From Maniola hyperantus (Eukaryota; Arthropoda; Insecta; Lepidoptera; Nymphalidae): a DNA stretch of 64,000 nucleotides. A program made the position numbers and the translations under genes. Positions 12,601 to 27,000 of the stretch are shown piece after piece (the stretch's first letter is position 1; each line of letters begins with the position of its first letter). The stretch is taken from the NCBI RefSeq assembly GCF_902806685.2, contig NC_048560.1:846492-910491 (forward strand), given 5' to 3'. The notes beneath the pieces were generated by a model that was given only the letters and a program-made list of their open reading frames with translations, was not told where the DNA came from and did not search any database.

Positions 12601-15600
12601 TGTCTGCTGCACTTGTCCGTCCGTTGTGCCAGATCCTTCTTTCCACGCACATGCAAACTGTGGAACCAACTGCCATCGGCGGTGTTCCCACTAGATTACA
12701 TCATGGGGTTATTCAAGGGGCGGACCAAGTAATTCCTGTAAGGCCGGCAACGCATCGGCGGTTCCTCTGGTGCTGCAAATGTTCATGGGCGGCGGTAATC
12801 ACTTAACGTCAGATGCTCGTTTACACGCTATCTCTATTTAAAAAAAATTTGCAACGGCTCTTGCAGCAATGCGTCATAAAAATAAAAAAAATCCTAAATA
12901 AAATACATTTTCATTTGTGTGTGGGTAGTTTTTCCAAAAGCACCCGAGCAATCCAATTGCCTTACACACGGCACGGCGAGTTGACCGTTAAATAAAATAG
13001 CGGCAAAATAAAAACGAAAATATTGGGGTTCGGGAAAAACTAACGGATTTTCGTCATATTTCCACCATTTCCGTTAGAGTTCACGTGTCCACTATTAGTA
13101 TGAGAGCGGGTGAATGAATTGTTTAAAGTATTTTCTTAGGTCCAAATTATTTCATCATCACCATGATCAACCCATTGCCGGCTCACTACAGAGCACGGGT
13201 CTCCTCTCAGAGTGAGAAGGGTTTTGGCCATAGTCATGTGGGGCCATGTGCGGATCGGCAGATTTCACATACCTTTGAGAACATTATGGAGAACTCTTAT
13301 GCAGGTTTCCTCACTATGTTTTCCTTCACCAATTTCTATCACAGCTTCGGCAAGTGTAATGTGGTGTCTACCAATTTGCACTTGGCCAGCGTGGTAGAAT
13401 ATAGCCAAAACCCTTCTCACTCTGAAAGGCGTGTTCTGTAGTGAGTCGGCGATGAGTTGAGCATGATGATGATGTATTACACTTTAATAAATCGTCCGGC
13501 GTCTCTCTTTCTATAAATTGTGGAATCCGCTCGCGTCCTGGCAACACAGGCTGTTACACTTGTATGAATTATTTAACGCTGGCAGCACTGGATACATCGC
13601 ATCGGAATTTATTGCCAGTTTTGATTTATACCCAAGTCGAAAAGTGGCTAGTCAGTTTTGATCGGTTTTGTATCTATTGTAGAGATCTAAACTAAAAACT
13701 AGGAGAATAGGGCAGCTATTTATACATAAAATCTCGGTCAAGTGCGAGTCGGATTCGTACACGAAGGGTTCCGTGTACCACCGTACAAGAAATAACACTT
13801 GACAAAAAATTTCATGGCAACCATTTTGAAATTTTTAGTATTTGTTATTGTAGCGGCAACAGAAATATACATTCCGTGAAAATTTCAATTCAGAGATGTA
13901 GCCCGCTGACAGACAGACGGACGGACAGTAGAGTAATTGGGTCCCGTTGGCACCCTTCAGATACGGTACCCTAAATAAGAGAAACTGACTGATATACCGA
14001 CGGACAGCGCCAATCGCTGGGTCTAGCTAGAATCTTCAGAATTTTCATGTTGGTTCTGTCTGCAACGTCTTAAAGCACACCATTGTGAGGAATCCTGCAT
14101 GCCTGTGAGTTTTCCAATCCGCATTTGTCCAGCGTGGTGGACTATGACCTAACCCCTTCTCATTCTGAAATGAGATCTGTGCTGAATAATGGACTGGCGT
14201 TGGGTTGTTGATGATGATGATGATAATACTACATCTATTTTAATTGTCATTAGAGCAAATATTAGCCAGTTATCTCCTTTTCCTTGGCGCGTGTATTGAT
14301 CGATGTATCCTCTCTGTCACTAATATAACGTTTAAATATATTTAATTTTAATTTATTTAAACTTGTCTATTTCTGATTTAACAACATAAATCATTAATTG
14401 ATTTCAGGTACTTCATTTGATGGTAAGTGACCCTCGCATGCAGTATAAGATGGAAACACGCTATACTGGTATGATAGTTTTTTTAACAAACTGACTCGCC
14501 CCGGTTACCTAAAAGTTTATTAATTTTGACATGCTACTTTCCCATTGCTTCGCATGGTTAGGTTTCCGCTTCATCATGATCAACCCATCGCCGGCTCACT
14601 ACAGAGCACGGGTCTCCTCTCAGAGTGAGAAGGGTTTTGGCCATAGTCTACCACGCCGGCCAAGTGTGGATTGGCAGACTTCACACACCTTTGAGAACAT
14701 TATGGAGAACTCTCAGGCTTGCAGGTTTCCTCACGATGTTTTCCTTCACCGTTCAAGCAAGTGATATTGAGGTTTCCGCTTACCTAATTATAAATCCATC
14801 CATACTACCATACTAATATTATAAATGCGAAAGTGTGTCTGTCTGTCTATCTGTCTGTCTGTCTGCTAGCCTTTCACGGCCCAACAGATTAACCGATTTC
14901 GATGAAATTTGCTAAAAAGTTGGCTTACATCCTGGGGACGGACATAGGCATTAGGCTCCTTTTTATCACGGGAAGTCAAAGAGTTTCCACGATATTTTTA
15001 AAAAACCTAAATCCACGCGTACGAAGTCGCGGGCATCAGCTAGTTAATAATATTACCACCGAAATAAAGACGACTTCGTGGATTTGATCAATCAAAAATG
15101 ATTCATTATTTTATTTTATTTTAATTTATTACTGGTACAAGAACCCATACTCTATACAGTTCTGGACCGTCTCCTTTATTCAGAAGCTTCGAAGTTATGA
15201 GCGAATACACGGACAAGCGTAATTTGCGAATTTGTTTAAAAATCACAAAAATAATAAAATCTATTCGAATAGAGGTTAAAAATCATAAAAAACATGAATC
15301 CCGACAAAACAATAGGCTTTGTCGCAACTCAGCGGAAAACAAATCGATCACGTATTTCATCAAACTCGCTATAGTATGAAAACAAATCGATTTACTCGTA
15401 GTTCGTACCATTCTATCGAATCGTATTCGATATCGTCTTTCGTTGTCAATAAAATCGATATCGAACAAAAAGCGGACGTCTGTGGTACCCTTAATAAACC
15501 AATATCTACGTTGCCTACACAGATATGTATAAACTCCGTTAATTGTTTAAAAGCATGCGCTTTTGACCTGTGTAATTATTTGAAAGCTCTCAATATTTAC

Positions 15601-18600
15601 ATCGGATGCTTCTATTAATATTAATATTTTATAAAAATAATACGCTCTCTCAATTCTGCTGTAATTTATAAACATCTATAGTACGCGACAGGTTGAAATG
15701 GCAATCGGGGAGGGGACGCCCCGCACAGCCCCCGCGCTTACCCTGTGTGGGCGAGCTCGCATCACGTGCGGGGCATTCCCCCGCCTCATACCCTATACTA
15801 TATTAAAGTTGGTCTCTAAAATACATTGTGATCATTACATTGGTAAAGGTAAAGGTAAAAAGGTAACTCACAATAAATCCAATTAATGTCTTAAGTGACC
15901 TCATAATATACAAAATAGGGTAATGCACTAAACATTTAAAAATTACTCTTTTGCGTATTAAACACATATACGTAAATAAAAAAAGAAGAAACCTTTTATC
16001 TGTACGCCACAACACCAACTAAAGAGCAGACATAGATAAAAAGAATAAAAAAAGGGAAGAAACCTTTTATCTGTACACCACAACACAAACTAAAGAACAG
16101 ACATCGATAAAAAGAACAAGAAGAAAGGAAGAAATCTTCTATATGTACACCACAACACCAACTAAAGAACAGACATAGATAAAAAGAATAATAAAAGGGA
16201 AGCAACCTTTTATCTGTACACCACAACACCAACTAAAGAACAGACATAGATAAAAAGAACAATAAATGGGAAGAAACCTTTTATCTGTACACCACAACAC
16301 CAACTAAAGAACAGACATAGATAAAAAGAACAAAAAAAAGGGAAGAAACCTTTTATCTGTACACCACAACTTAAACTCAAGAACAAACATAGATAAAAAA
16401 AACAAGAAGAAGGGCAGAAACTTTTTATCTGTACACCATAATATAAACTAAAGGACCGACATAGATAAAAAGAACAAGAAGAAGGGAAGAAACATTTTAT
16501 CTGTACACCACAACACAAACTAAAGAACAGACATAGATAAAAAGAACAAAAAAAGGTAGGAAATCTTTTATCTGTACACCACAACACCAACTAAATAACA
16601 GACATAGATAAAAAAAACAATAAAAGGGAAGACACCTTTTATCTGTACATTACAACACCAACTAAAGAACAGACATACATAACAAAACAAGAAGGAGGGA
16701 GTAGAATACAAAGGACGGTATTGTCGCTTAGTAGCGAAAGGATCAAGAAAGGTTTTTAGTAATTAAGAAGTTACGAAAAGCATTTTGGAAAATAATATTC
16801 CAAGTAAAGATACTATGTTTTCTATTATAGAAGAAATGTGTGATTCAGGACTTAACCACAATATGGACTATCGCCAGATCCCGCCACAGCGACAACGCAA
16901 CAGTCCAGGCCGTGCAGCGAAGACTCCTGCAGCCAGCACAGCCAGCACAGCCAGCACTCTTGCGACCACGCGGCTAACGGTTTGTAACATGGGCGTTGTG
17001 TATTGAATGAGATTGCTACCGACCCTTTATATTGTTCGTATATTTGAATGTTTACCAGTCCCTATACATAATATAAATAAATATTTACCGGTTCCTATAT
17101 AATTAGAGTTGTTTGCTCAAAATCGAATCAATCAGTAAAAAATTAATCAAATTCAAACATCTTTTATTTTTTATTTTTTAATGAATATTAGCCATGTTAA
17201 ATGACTAATATTCCCCTTTCCTCTCCAACTAAGCGTCAGGCTTGTGCTAGGAGTAGATGTTTCAAGACAACAGGCCCTTTCCCCATGTACTCGTATTTCA
17301 TGTAGGTTAACTTGAGGTAACATAACAAATTAATAATCTTTTCGTTTTTTCCTCTCTGTTCGTATTTTTTATTCTATTCTTCTACATTTACTCTCTTTGC
17401 TGATTTTTTATCCTCGTCTCTCCTTAACTTTCTGGTTTTATCCTCTTCTTAACCAACTTATCCTTCTCTTTTGTTCTTCTGTTCTATTCTATTCTTATCT
17501 TTACTTTTCATCCATGCTCATCTTAATTTCTAAACTGTTTGTCTTCTTCTACATAATATTTTGTTTTGGTTTTAATTGGTTTCTTGTTTTTCAATCTTGT
17601 ATCAACTGCTAGAACTTTTCAAGTAGACAATATATTAGACTTGCTTGTCGCTTGTCGGTGTAGGATTACTATCAACCATTAGTTATTAGTATGATAATAT
17701 GGGAACCGGTAAATAGCTGCAATGCTAGTGTGTAATATATGTACCTACTTGTATGACCTTAGATCTAAGTATGTGTTGTGTTTATGTTGATCGACATAAA
17801 GCATTGGATTGAGTAACTTTTAAAAATTAAAGTTTATATTAACTATCGGACATCTAGCACATATTCAGTTTAATGCTATATGTCGGTTTGTGTGTTCTAA
17901 CCCTGTAGTTATATTGACAATATGTGTATCAAATCTCTAAACATACTATGTAAGTACTATACTATTACATATTACGTCGTTTAAAACATTATATACAAAT
18001 CAAGACATGTAATATTTAGTACACTAAGATTAGAACATTGTATACACTACAGTCTACAATTCTCTGCATTTTGTCCCCAACTATCTACTAGTTGATCAGC
18101 GACTATGAAGTTTGGATCACGGTGACTTTGGCAGATAACAGGTAACAAAGGCGTATAAAATCTTTCGTCAAAGTATAAAGTTTATTTTTTTTTATATTAC
18201 ATCTTCGGAATAGTATTTTTTTAAAAAGAATATTAGCCATGTTAAATTCCCTTTCCTCTCCAATTAAGCGTCAGGCTTGTGCTAGGAGTAGGTACGACAA
18301 TAGTGCAACGGGCGGGGTTTGAACCGTCGACCTTTCGGTTTTCAGTCCACTCCTATACCGGTTGAGCTATTGAGGCTCTTACACTCTTGAGTATTAGAAA
18401 ATATCACGTCATGCAATGCCAGACATCCTTAAACTTTAATATGTCTTGGATGTCTGGCGGGGCGCTGCCACGATACTTAGCGTCTGGCAATGTGTCTAAG
18501 CCTCAATAGCTCAACGGTTAAGGATCGGACTGAAGTCCGAAAAGTCGCCGGTTCAACCCCTACCCGTTGCACTATTGTCGTACCCAGTCCTAGCACAAGC

Positions 18601-21600
18601 TTTTTCGCTTAGTTAGTCATAATTAACAGGGCTAATATTTTATAATTTTTATAGTGTTTCACCTACACTTGAAGGAAATTTCTAAATAATTGCATTGTAA
18701 TATGGGCCTTTGAAAGTAGTTTCGATAACTGCAAAAAGATGTCGCTACTAGATGCAGAAAACAGTCGCTTCAGTACTGAGTGTGCATACACATTACAAAT
18801 TTCGTCACTGGCAGTAAGCGGGATGTAGCTTAGTGTTTAGAGCGTCGGGCGCGATCCCAGGAGACGCGGGTTCGATTCCTGCCGGTTCGCAATTTTGATG
18901 TGTATTTAAAATATTAGGGCTAATATTTTTTTTTTAATGTGTGGACGTGATTTCTAATACTATTCCGAAGAAAATATACAAAATTACACTTTAACGTAAG
19001 AAATTTTACACCTTTGTTACCTGTTATCTCCCAAAGTCACCATGATCCAAACTACATGGTCGCTGATCGTTCCTCCCAGTATTGGGAACAATGCGCAGAG
19101 AAACTTTCCGCTTTTATAAAATAACGAAGGTCTGGCCCTCACAGGCTCCAAGTCTATTATATACTCTGTTCATTTAGAAATGTTCAACTATATTTACAAA
19201 TCTGACGGATCACGGAACGTCAAATTATGCTATACGTTAATAGGTATATATTTTCGAAAATTATTTTTATAGAAAAAATAATTACAGTTGAACGTTTCTA
19301 TACAAATGAATTCTTCTACATTATACCTAGTATGTAAACATATTGTACTTCTACATTATATGTAAACATAAGACACAATAAACCGTTATAGCAAATACAG
19401 ACTTTCATTTCAAAAAATCTTCATAATCCAAAAATCCTTGCATGTTGCGTAGGCTACTCAGCTACTTTCTTATGTGTTTGACGTTTTACTACAGCAGTTT
19501 TATTTAAAAATAACCGGCCAAGTGCGAGTCAGGCTCGCGCAATGAGGTGGTTTCGTACTACAGTCGTATTTTTTTCGACATTTTGCACGATAATTCAAAA
19601 ACTATGATGCATAAAAATATAAAAATCTGTTTTAGAATGTACAAGTGAAGACCTTTCATAATATGATACCCCACTTGATATAGTTATCTCACTTCGAAAG
19701 TTGAAAATACTAATTATTAGTTCATGACCACAATTTAATTTTTTTTGTGTGATCTAACCGTAAATTCACGGTTTTCAGATTTTTCCCCAAATGTCAGTTA
19801 TAAGATCTACCTACCTGCAAATTTCATGATTCTAGGTCAACGGGAAGTACCCTGTAGGTTTCTTGACAGACAGACGGACAACAAAGTGATCCTATAAGGG
19901 TTCCGTTTTTCCTTTTGAGGTACGGAACCCTAAAAAGAGATTTGTTATTCGTGTATGTATTGTATAATCATCGCGATTATCTAAGGATACCAATAAAACT
20001 ATTTTAATTATTTTTTACAACAGATTACTACAGTGTATAATTTACTTCTACCTGTCTATTAATCTTTATTTATTCAAAATCCATACTCCATAGTAATATT
20101 ATAAATGCGAAAGTGTGTCTGTCTGTCTGTCTGCCTGCTAGCTTTTCACGGTCCAACAGTTTAACCGATTTTGATGAAATTTGGTACAGAGTTAGTTTAC
20201 ATTCCGGGGAAGGACAGGCTACTATTTATCCCGAAAAAGAGTTCCCACGGGAAAACCTCATTTCACGCGGACGCAGTCGCGGGCATCAGTTAGTTCCTAA
20301 TAAATTAACATAACTTCCGATGGCCGAAAATCCAGACAGGTCCGAATAATAACGGCCGTCTGGTCCCTCTGGTACATATAATAAGGGGCCATCATCATGA
20401 TCAACCCATCACCGGCTCACTACAGAGCACGGGTCTCCTCTCAGAGTGAGAAGGGTTTTGGCCATAGTCTACCACGCTGACCATGTGCGGATTGGCAGAC
20501 TTCACACAACTTTGAGAACATTATGGAGAACTCTCAGGCATGCAGGTTTCCTCACGATGTTTTCCTTTACCGTTAAAGCAAGTGATATTTAATTACCTAA
20601 AACGCACATAACTCCGAAAAGTTAGAGGTGCGTGCCCGAGATCGAACACCCGACCTCCGATTAGAAGGCGGACGTCCGTACCACTAGGCTATCACAGCTT
20701 CGTAACAATGTGATTTTATGAAATACTCATTCTGTGAACATTTCGAATCTCTACCTGTTACGGTTCACGAGATACAGCCCGCTGACAGACAGACGTATAA
20801 CGAGATACAGCCCGCTGACAGACAGACGGATCACGGATGGACGGACGGGCAGCGGAGGCTTAGTAAAAGGGTACCGTCGGCACCCTTCGGTTACGAAACC
20901 CTGAAACAAAAACCGATTAGCTTAAAAGCTAGTAAAGGAGATGGTCACTCCCACAGCCTTCTTTAATGTCATTCCCCAATACATTGTTTGCCCCAGAAAA
21001 AAAAGTTTATGCGTCACGTTGAAAATTTTACCTTGGGGTTGGTTTTCCTGTGTAAATTAATAATAATAAATATTATTTTTGACCCTAGATAGTGGGGTTA
21101 TTTATTGCGTATTCAGTACCCTAACATCTCACTAAAGATATCTTCCTAAAAGATGTTAGTAAAAAACCCCGCTAGTTCCTAGGTTTCTATTTATGTCTTT
21201 CAAATACTATAGTAATTTTAGTAGATTTATATAGTTAGGTCTCTTGGTATTTTCCACTATACAAACTTGAAACGACTCTGGGTCAGTTTTGGGCCGTCTC
21301 TTTTGCGCTAGAATATCTTTTATACCTAAGTTCATTTAGGGAGAGAGAAAGAGTGATGAAAAATGTACCATGTAAAAATATAAACGGCAGCCGAAAATTC
21401 AGACATATTCGAATAATTACGATCGTCTGGTTACACTAATTTTTCGTCGCATTTCCCCAATGAATAAATCAACCTGTTGGTTTTTCCCAGGCTACTCTTC
21501 ATAGCGCAGGCATAATATTAACGTATTCAAATCAAAATGTCCTCAAATACCATTAAACCGACATGGGGCAAATCGACCTATTACATTTACATAAAAGCCC

Positions 21601-24031
21601 CCTAAAGGGAATCAATATCGTAAGGGATAACGATGTAATATTGTAAAAGGGATAATTAGTGTAATAAGTTGACATAATGACATTTATCTTAAACCTGCGC
21701 AGTGGGTGATTTCATCAATCTAGTTAATGATAAATAAAGGTTTAATCGACATAGAAAAAAAATTAAGAATAGATTGTGACGGCTATACTCACGTATTTAG
21801 TCGACGTAAACCCGACTAGTTTCGAACCCATCAGTAACATATAAAAAAGTGAAATCTTCAAAATGTATTGGAAAATTCATAACTATATAATTTTATAAAC
21901 TGAAATTAACATTTTCGATTATATTATTAACTAGCTTATGCTCGCGACTTCGTCCGCGTGGACTACACAAATTTCAAACCCTTATTTCAACCCCTTAGGG
22001 GTTGAATTTTTAAAAATCCTTTCTTAGCGGATGCCTACGTCATAATAGCTATCTGCATGATAAATTTCAGCCTGCTCAGTCCAGTAGTTTGAGCTGTGCG
22101 TTGATAGATCAGTCAGTCAGTCACCTTTTCGTTTTATATATTTAGATTTTTAAAAAAACATTTTTCGATTGCTTATTGCTAATAAATATATAGCTGTAAA
22201 TTTAAATATGGACTAAGACTGGTCTGAAATAAATGATTATTTATTTATTTATTTTAATTAATACTATTTTGTTTATACATTTTTAGATTTTTTTCTCACT
22301 TGGTTTAAAATACCCTATTGGTTTTGGTATTTCAGACATGGACTTCGGGAGCGGCGGTCCTCCGCCTCCCGGCATGATGAAAGACAGACACGGCCCGCCC
22401 CCACCACACCATCCGGTAAGTAAGAAATACGAATCATGTACAGTCAAAAGCCAAACCTCGTTTAGCACCTTAATGATCGAGCTGGTAGGTAGATCTTAAA
22501 GAACAAGTAAAGGAAAAAAATCCGAAAACCGTGAATTTGTCATTACATTTGTTTTTAAGTACATTCTGTATTTTTTATTCTTTGTCATAGTACTAAGCAA
22601 TAAATATGTTTGAATAAAATTTAATAACGTGACAAACAAAATGTTCACCGACATCTACTAAACCGTATATAGATGGCGCTTTACGTGATTAACTTGCAGT
22701 GTTGCACATAAGTGTTAAAATATCTTGTACGATGGTGCGGAACCCTTTGCGTGCAAGTCCGACTCGCACTTGACCGGTTTTATATATGTATTTAGATAAC
22801 TCTATTCCAGCGCGACGGACGCGGGTACGGCCCGGAGGGGTACGGCGGGGAGGGGTTTGTCCCCCCGCCCCCCATGCACCACCCCATGCCGCCACAGAAT
22901 CAGGTATTTGATTCTAGACTAGAGTCGCAAGTGAGTAACATACCTATACAATATGACCTTATTTGTAACATTTTTGACATTGAAACCATTTAGGGCTATG
23001 GGTTTAAACCGTTCTAGATTAGCCCGCTTCCGCCTTAAACTACATCGTCAGTTACAGATACTTAGGTTAGATAGCAATCAAGAGCTAACTTGTCGGTTAA
23101 TCGTAACTTGACGCGTGAGTAATATGTTGGCACCATTGCAAGTCACACAATAATAAACCCTAAGTTCTAAGGAATAAAGCAAAAAAGTAATTAGACAATA
23201 GAGTACCTCCCGAGCGTATCTAGGAGCGCTCAAGGTGAAAAAATTATTACCCCTGCATTGAATGCTCTTACTTTTCACACCTCACGTAATGTAAGACATT
23301 GCAACAGCGAGTGCAGAGAGTGCACCTGTGTTTGTGCACACACTTGTGTCTATAATATCTCTCGCGCAGTTGGCGAATTTCTATGGAGATTGGCTGTCCG
23401 TGGCTGAAATTCGGGCGGGAGGACATTATTATGTAATATACAGGGTGTAACCAGAACGCTGGCAAAAACGAAGACAAGTGATAGTACTGATGATTACTGA
23501 TATGATCCTACCACAAAAAAACGCGAGAAAAAAATTCCTATATTTTGTAAAAGTTGACGATATATTGCAAATAAAACATCTGACCGACGCGACGCTAGAG
23601 GCCAACGAACGTTGCGCAAGTAGGTGGGCATTGACCCCAGTTTTGCACATTGCGTGTTTGAAAAATTCAAAATCACTGAAACTACAAAATTAGGCAAATG
23701 GTTATTGGTATTGGATTGTGTTTAGATAGTATAAAAAAACGCTAAGTTTTTGCTAGCGTTCTGGTTACACCTGTATAATATATAGTATTATAGTTGTATT
23801 GTGTGTCTGAGAGCGGTGATGTGTACGTAGGGCGCTCCTCCACAGCAGGGCGCGGTGATGATGGTGTACGGGCTGGACCCCGCCACCGTCAACGCGGACC
23901 GTCTCTTCAACCTCTGCTGCCTCTACGGGAACGTCGTCAGAGTGAGTCGCTTTACCTTCTTTTTATATGCTTTAGAGTGGAAATAACAAGATTTTTGAAG
24001 TATAAAAATACAGTAGTACTACTTTTATAAG

Positions 24032-24062
<31 letters not shown>

Positions 24063-27000
24063 GTCGTAACACTCTTGGCAGAATGGTCGTGGTCATCACG
24101 AAGTTACAAGTTACACTGATGCAGAAATCTTATTAAAAATATCTCAGCCAATCATAGCGCGCGTCCGTCCGCTATTGGTTGTTGTCTACGCGCCATGTTT
24201 TGTACGCGTGAATTATGAGCGAGATAGCGCGAGTCTCTTGTTCTTGTGTTTAAAATCTTAACGTGAAGTAATAAGGTCTGTATTTTATTGGCACTTAAAA
24301 ACGAATTTAGCCGATGCTGCTTATAAAAATAGTATTGCAGGATTTGAAGATGGACAAAAATTTTAAGGTTTCGTCAGTGACATGCAAATTTTTGCTATGG
24401 GAAATGATCTTAACTACCGAAAAAATAAAGTTTAAATTTAATTTTTAATAAAGACGCGCATGCACGCGCTCTTTCAAATGCAAGAACTATATTAGTTGTA
24501 TTGGAGACAAATGTGTTAATTGTACCTGTTGCAGATAAAGTTCTTGAAAACGAAAGAAGGTACCGCCATGGTACAGATGGGGGACGGGGTGTCGGTGGAG
24601 AGATGCGTGCAGAACCTGAACAATGTCACGGTCGGAGACTACACGCTCACACTCGCGTACGTACTGAGGCTGAAATCTATAGATAGCACTATGACTTTGC
24701 TCAGACTCAAGTTTGAGTTAAAACGAGACGGATTCTCGTCTCGTTTCGTTTTAAATCTGTCTTAAGCCTAAGCAAAGTCAGAAGTAGCCCGAGTAATATA
24801 AAAAAAGGATCTACCTACGTTTGCATCCCAAAGTGCTTGAATGGCCACCTCATACGAAAAGCGCGGCGTTAAAAGACCTTCACTAGATTTTTTTTAAAGA
24901 ATAGTGGCCATGTTTATCATGATATTCCCCTTTCCCCACCATCTAAGCGTAAAGCCTGTGCTAGGAGTAGGTACGACAATAGTGCAACGGGTGGGATTTG
25001 AACCGGTGACCTTTCGTATGTATTTCAGTCCGCTTCTTTAACCGTTGAGCTATGTCTAGCAGTGGGCATCTATCGGTTGATAATAATTAAGATAACAATG
25101 ATGATTGCTGAAGAATAACTTTGTAATTGAACATTGAATTTTTAACCCTGATAAGTACCTTTGTAAGTGCAACGCACAACCATACATAATTTAATTTAAT
25201 ACCACGGGTCGATTTTATTAACCACGTCATAATACTTAGCTATCTGCATGCCAAATTTCAGCCCGATCCGTTCTGTACTTTAAACTCAGTCAGTCAGTCA
25301 GTCAGTCACCTTTTCCTTTTACCTATATATTTAGATTATACTTTTTGGTTTCCAGATTCTCAAAACAGGCGTACTTATCGGAAGTGATGAACCCCTATCC
25401 CCTCCCAGACAAGAGTCCCTCGTTCAAAGATTACGTCGGCAACAAGAACAATCGGTTCCTCACGCCCGCTTCCATACACAAGAACCGGATACAGCCTCCT
25501 TCAAAGGTAAGAGATCTTTCTTCTTTTCTTTTCTTTCTTAACCCTTTAGATAGAGACAGAGCTAGGTAACAAGTAGGGACTTGACGAAGACTACGTCAGA
25601 AATAAGAACAACCGCTTCCTCTATACTCAGGAACACTAAACCGCTGGACGGCGGCGGCGTAAGACCGTGGCGTGTGGAAGTCCATGCAAGAGACCTATAT
25701 CCAGCATTGACGTCTATTGGTTCATGATGATGATTATAAAGATTGAATCACGACAAATGCTAACAACTCCCAATATTGATTTTTAAAAAAATCTTAGGTT
25801 ATTACATTCTTGCAGCGGATTTTGATCTCCTCCCCTATTTATAGTAATTGTGTTTTTCCCAGGTGTTGCACTTCTTCAACACCCCTCCAGACGTATCAGA
25901 CGAGCAGCTGCTGCAGGTGTTCCAGGACTACGGCGTCACTCCGCCGCACACCATCTCCAAGTTCCCGCTCAAGAGTGAGAGGTGAGGACTATTCCACAGT
26001 ACCAGTGAGGGAACTCTCGGTTTGATCCTGAATCGACGATATGTCAAATATTAGGCTATGGTGACGTAAAATCAAAGCAAAATAGGGCGGGCTATTTTAG
26101 GGCTACCTACGTCAAATGTACTAACATTTGACGTCTGCCAGTGACGTCGTAGCCTCGAGGTTTTGTTAGAAGTTCCCTAACTGTCGTGAACTGTACCAGT
26201 ATCATGTCTCAGGATGTTCCGGAACTTGCATCCTAGAGAATTCCGGGAATTTCCTGAATTTCTAGACTGCTTTTAAATAGGGGTTTTTTTTCAAGATACG
26301 CATGCATAACAGAACAGTCATGCTTAGTGGAAAGAAATTGTCAGGTCTAGGTTGGATCACGCTTGTCTAGAAGATGCTACACCTTAGAGATTTGTTCGTA
26401 GATTTTTTTATCGTTTGACATTCAGACGGAACGAATTGATTTTTTTAATAAGAATTTTCCAAATTTTCATCAGGATTTTCCAAGTTTTCTTCACTATTTT
26501 TGATAAATTGTTTTATTGCTACAATTTTACCCGAGGCTTTTAAGACATCTCGGTTTTGTATAATTAGTGGTGAAAATAATTTTCAGGTCATCGTCGGGTC
26601 TGATGGAGTTCCAGAACATATCGCAGTCCGTGATGGCCATCATGGCGTGTAATCACGCCACCATACAGCACCCAGGTACCATCTTATTTTCCCGACTGCG
26701 GCGAATCAATCCTAAGGGAGGTTTATGTTTTTAGATAAAAAAAACAAACTTCGTACAGTCAGTTGAAGAATAATGGTGATAATTACCTACGAGGTTTTTA
26801 AGAAAATGACGTCCTTTTTTTTTTGTTCTGTACCCGAAAGATACCAGTGGGACCCTATTAGCAAGCCTCCGCTGTCCGTCTGTCCGTATGTATGTCAGTG
26901 GGATGTACCTCGTAAACCGCAGTAGGTAGAGAGTTGAAATTTTCACAGAATGCCGCTATAACAACAAATAATGAAAATTTCAAAACATTTTTTATGTGAA

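Larger units (their letters stand above)
18094..19068. mobile_element. Foldback element with about 130-bp inverted ends and nested SINEs
   Basis: Left arm gatcagcgactatgaag...ggtgactttggcagataac...ttcggaatagtatt (18094-18222). Right arm is its reverse complement (about 18937-19068). Inside lie SINE B copies at 18215-18377 (-) and 18499-18645 (+), facing each other, and a tRNA-like SINE C head at 18831-18925. Confidence 0.75.

Noticed and set aside
16210..16590. 126-codon open frame on the - strand
   Set aside because: Generated by the 72-base minisatellite period; no family resemblance and no splice or start context.
15987..16700. CRISPR-like array
   Set aside because: The whole 71-72-base unit is repeated without unique spacers, and the context is an animal intron: a minisatellite.
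18825..18905. Possible tRNA gene
   Set aside because: It has A- and B-box-like sequences but the acceptor stem does not pair, and related copies with SINE bodies occur elsewhere; a SINE head, not a tRNA.
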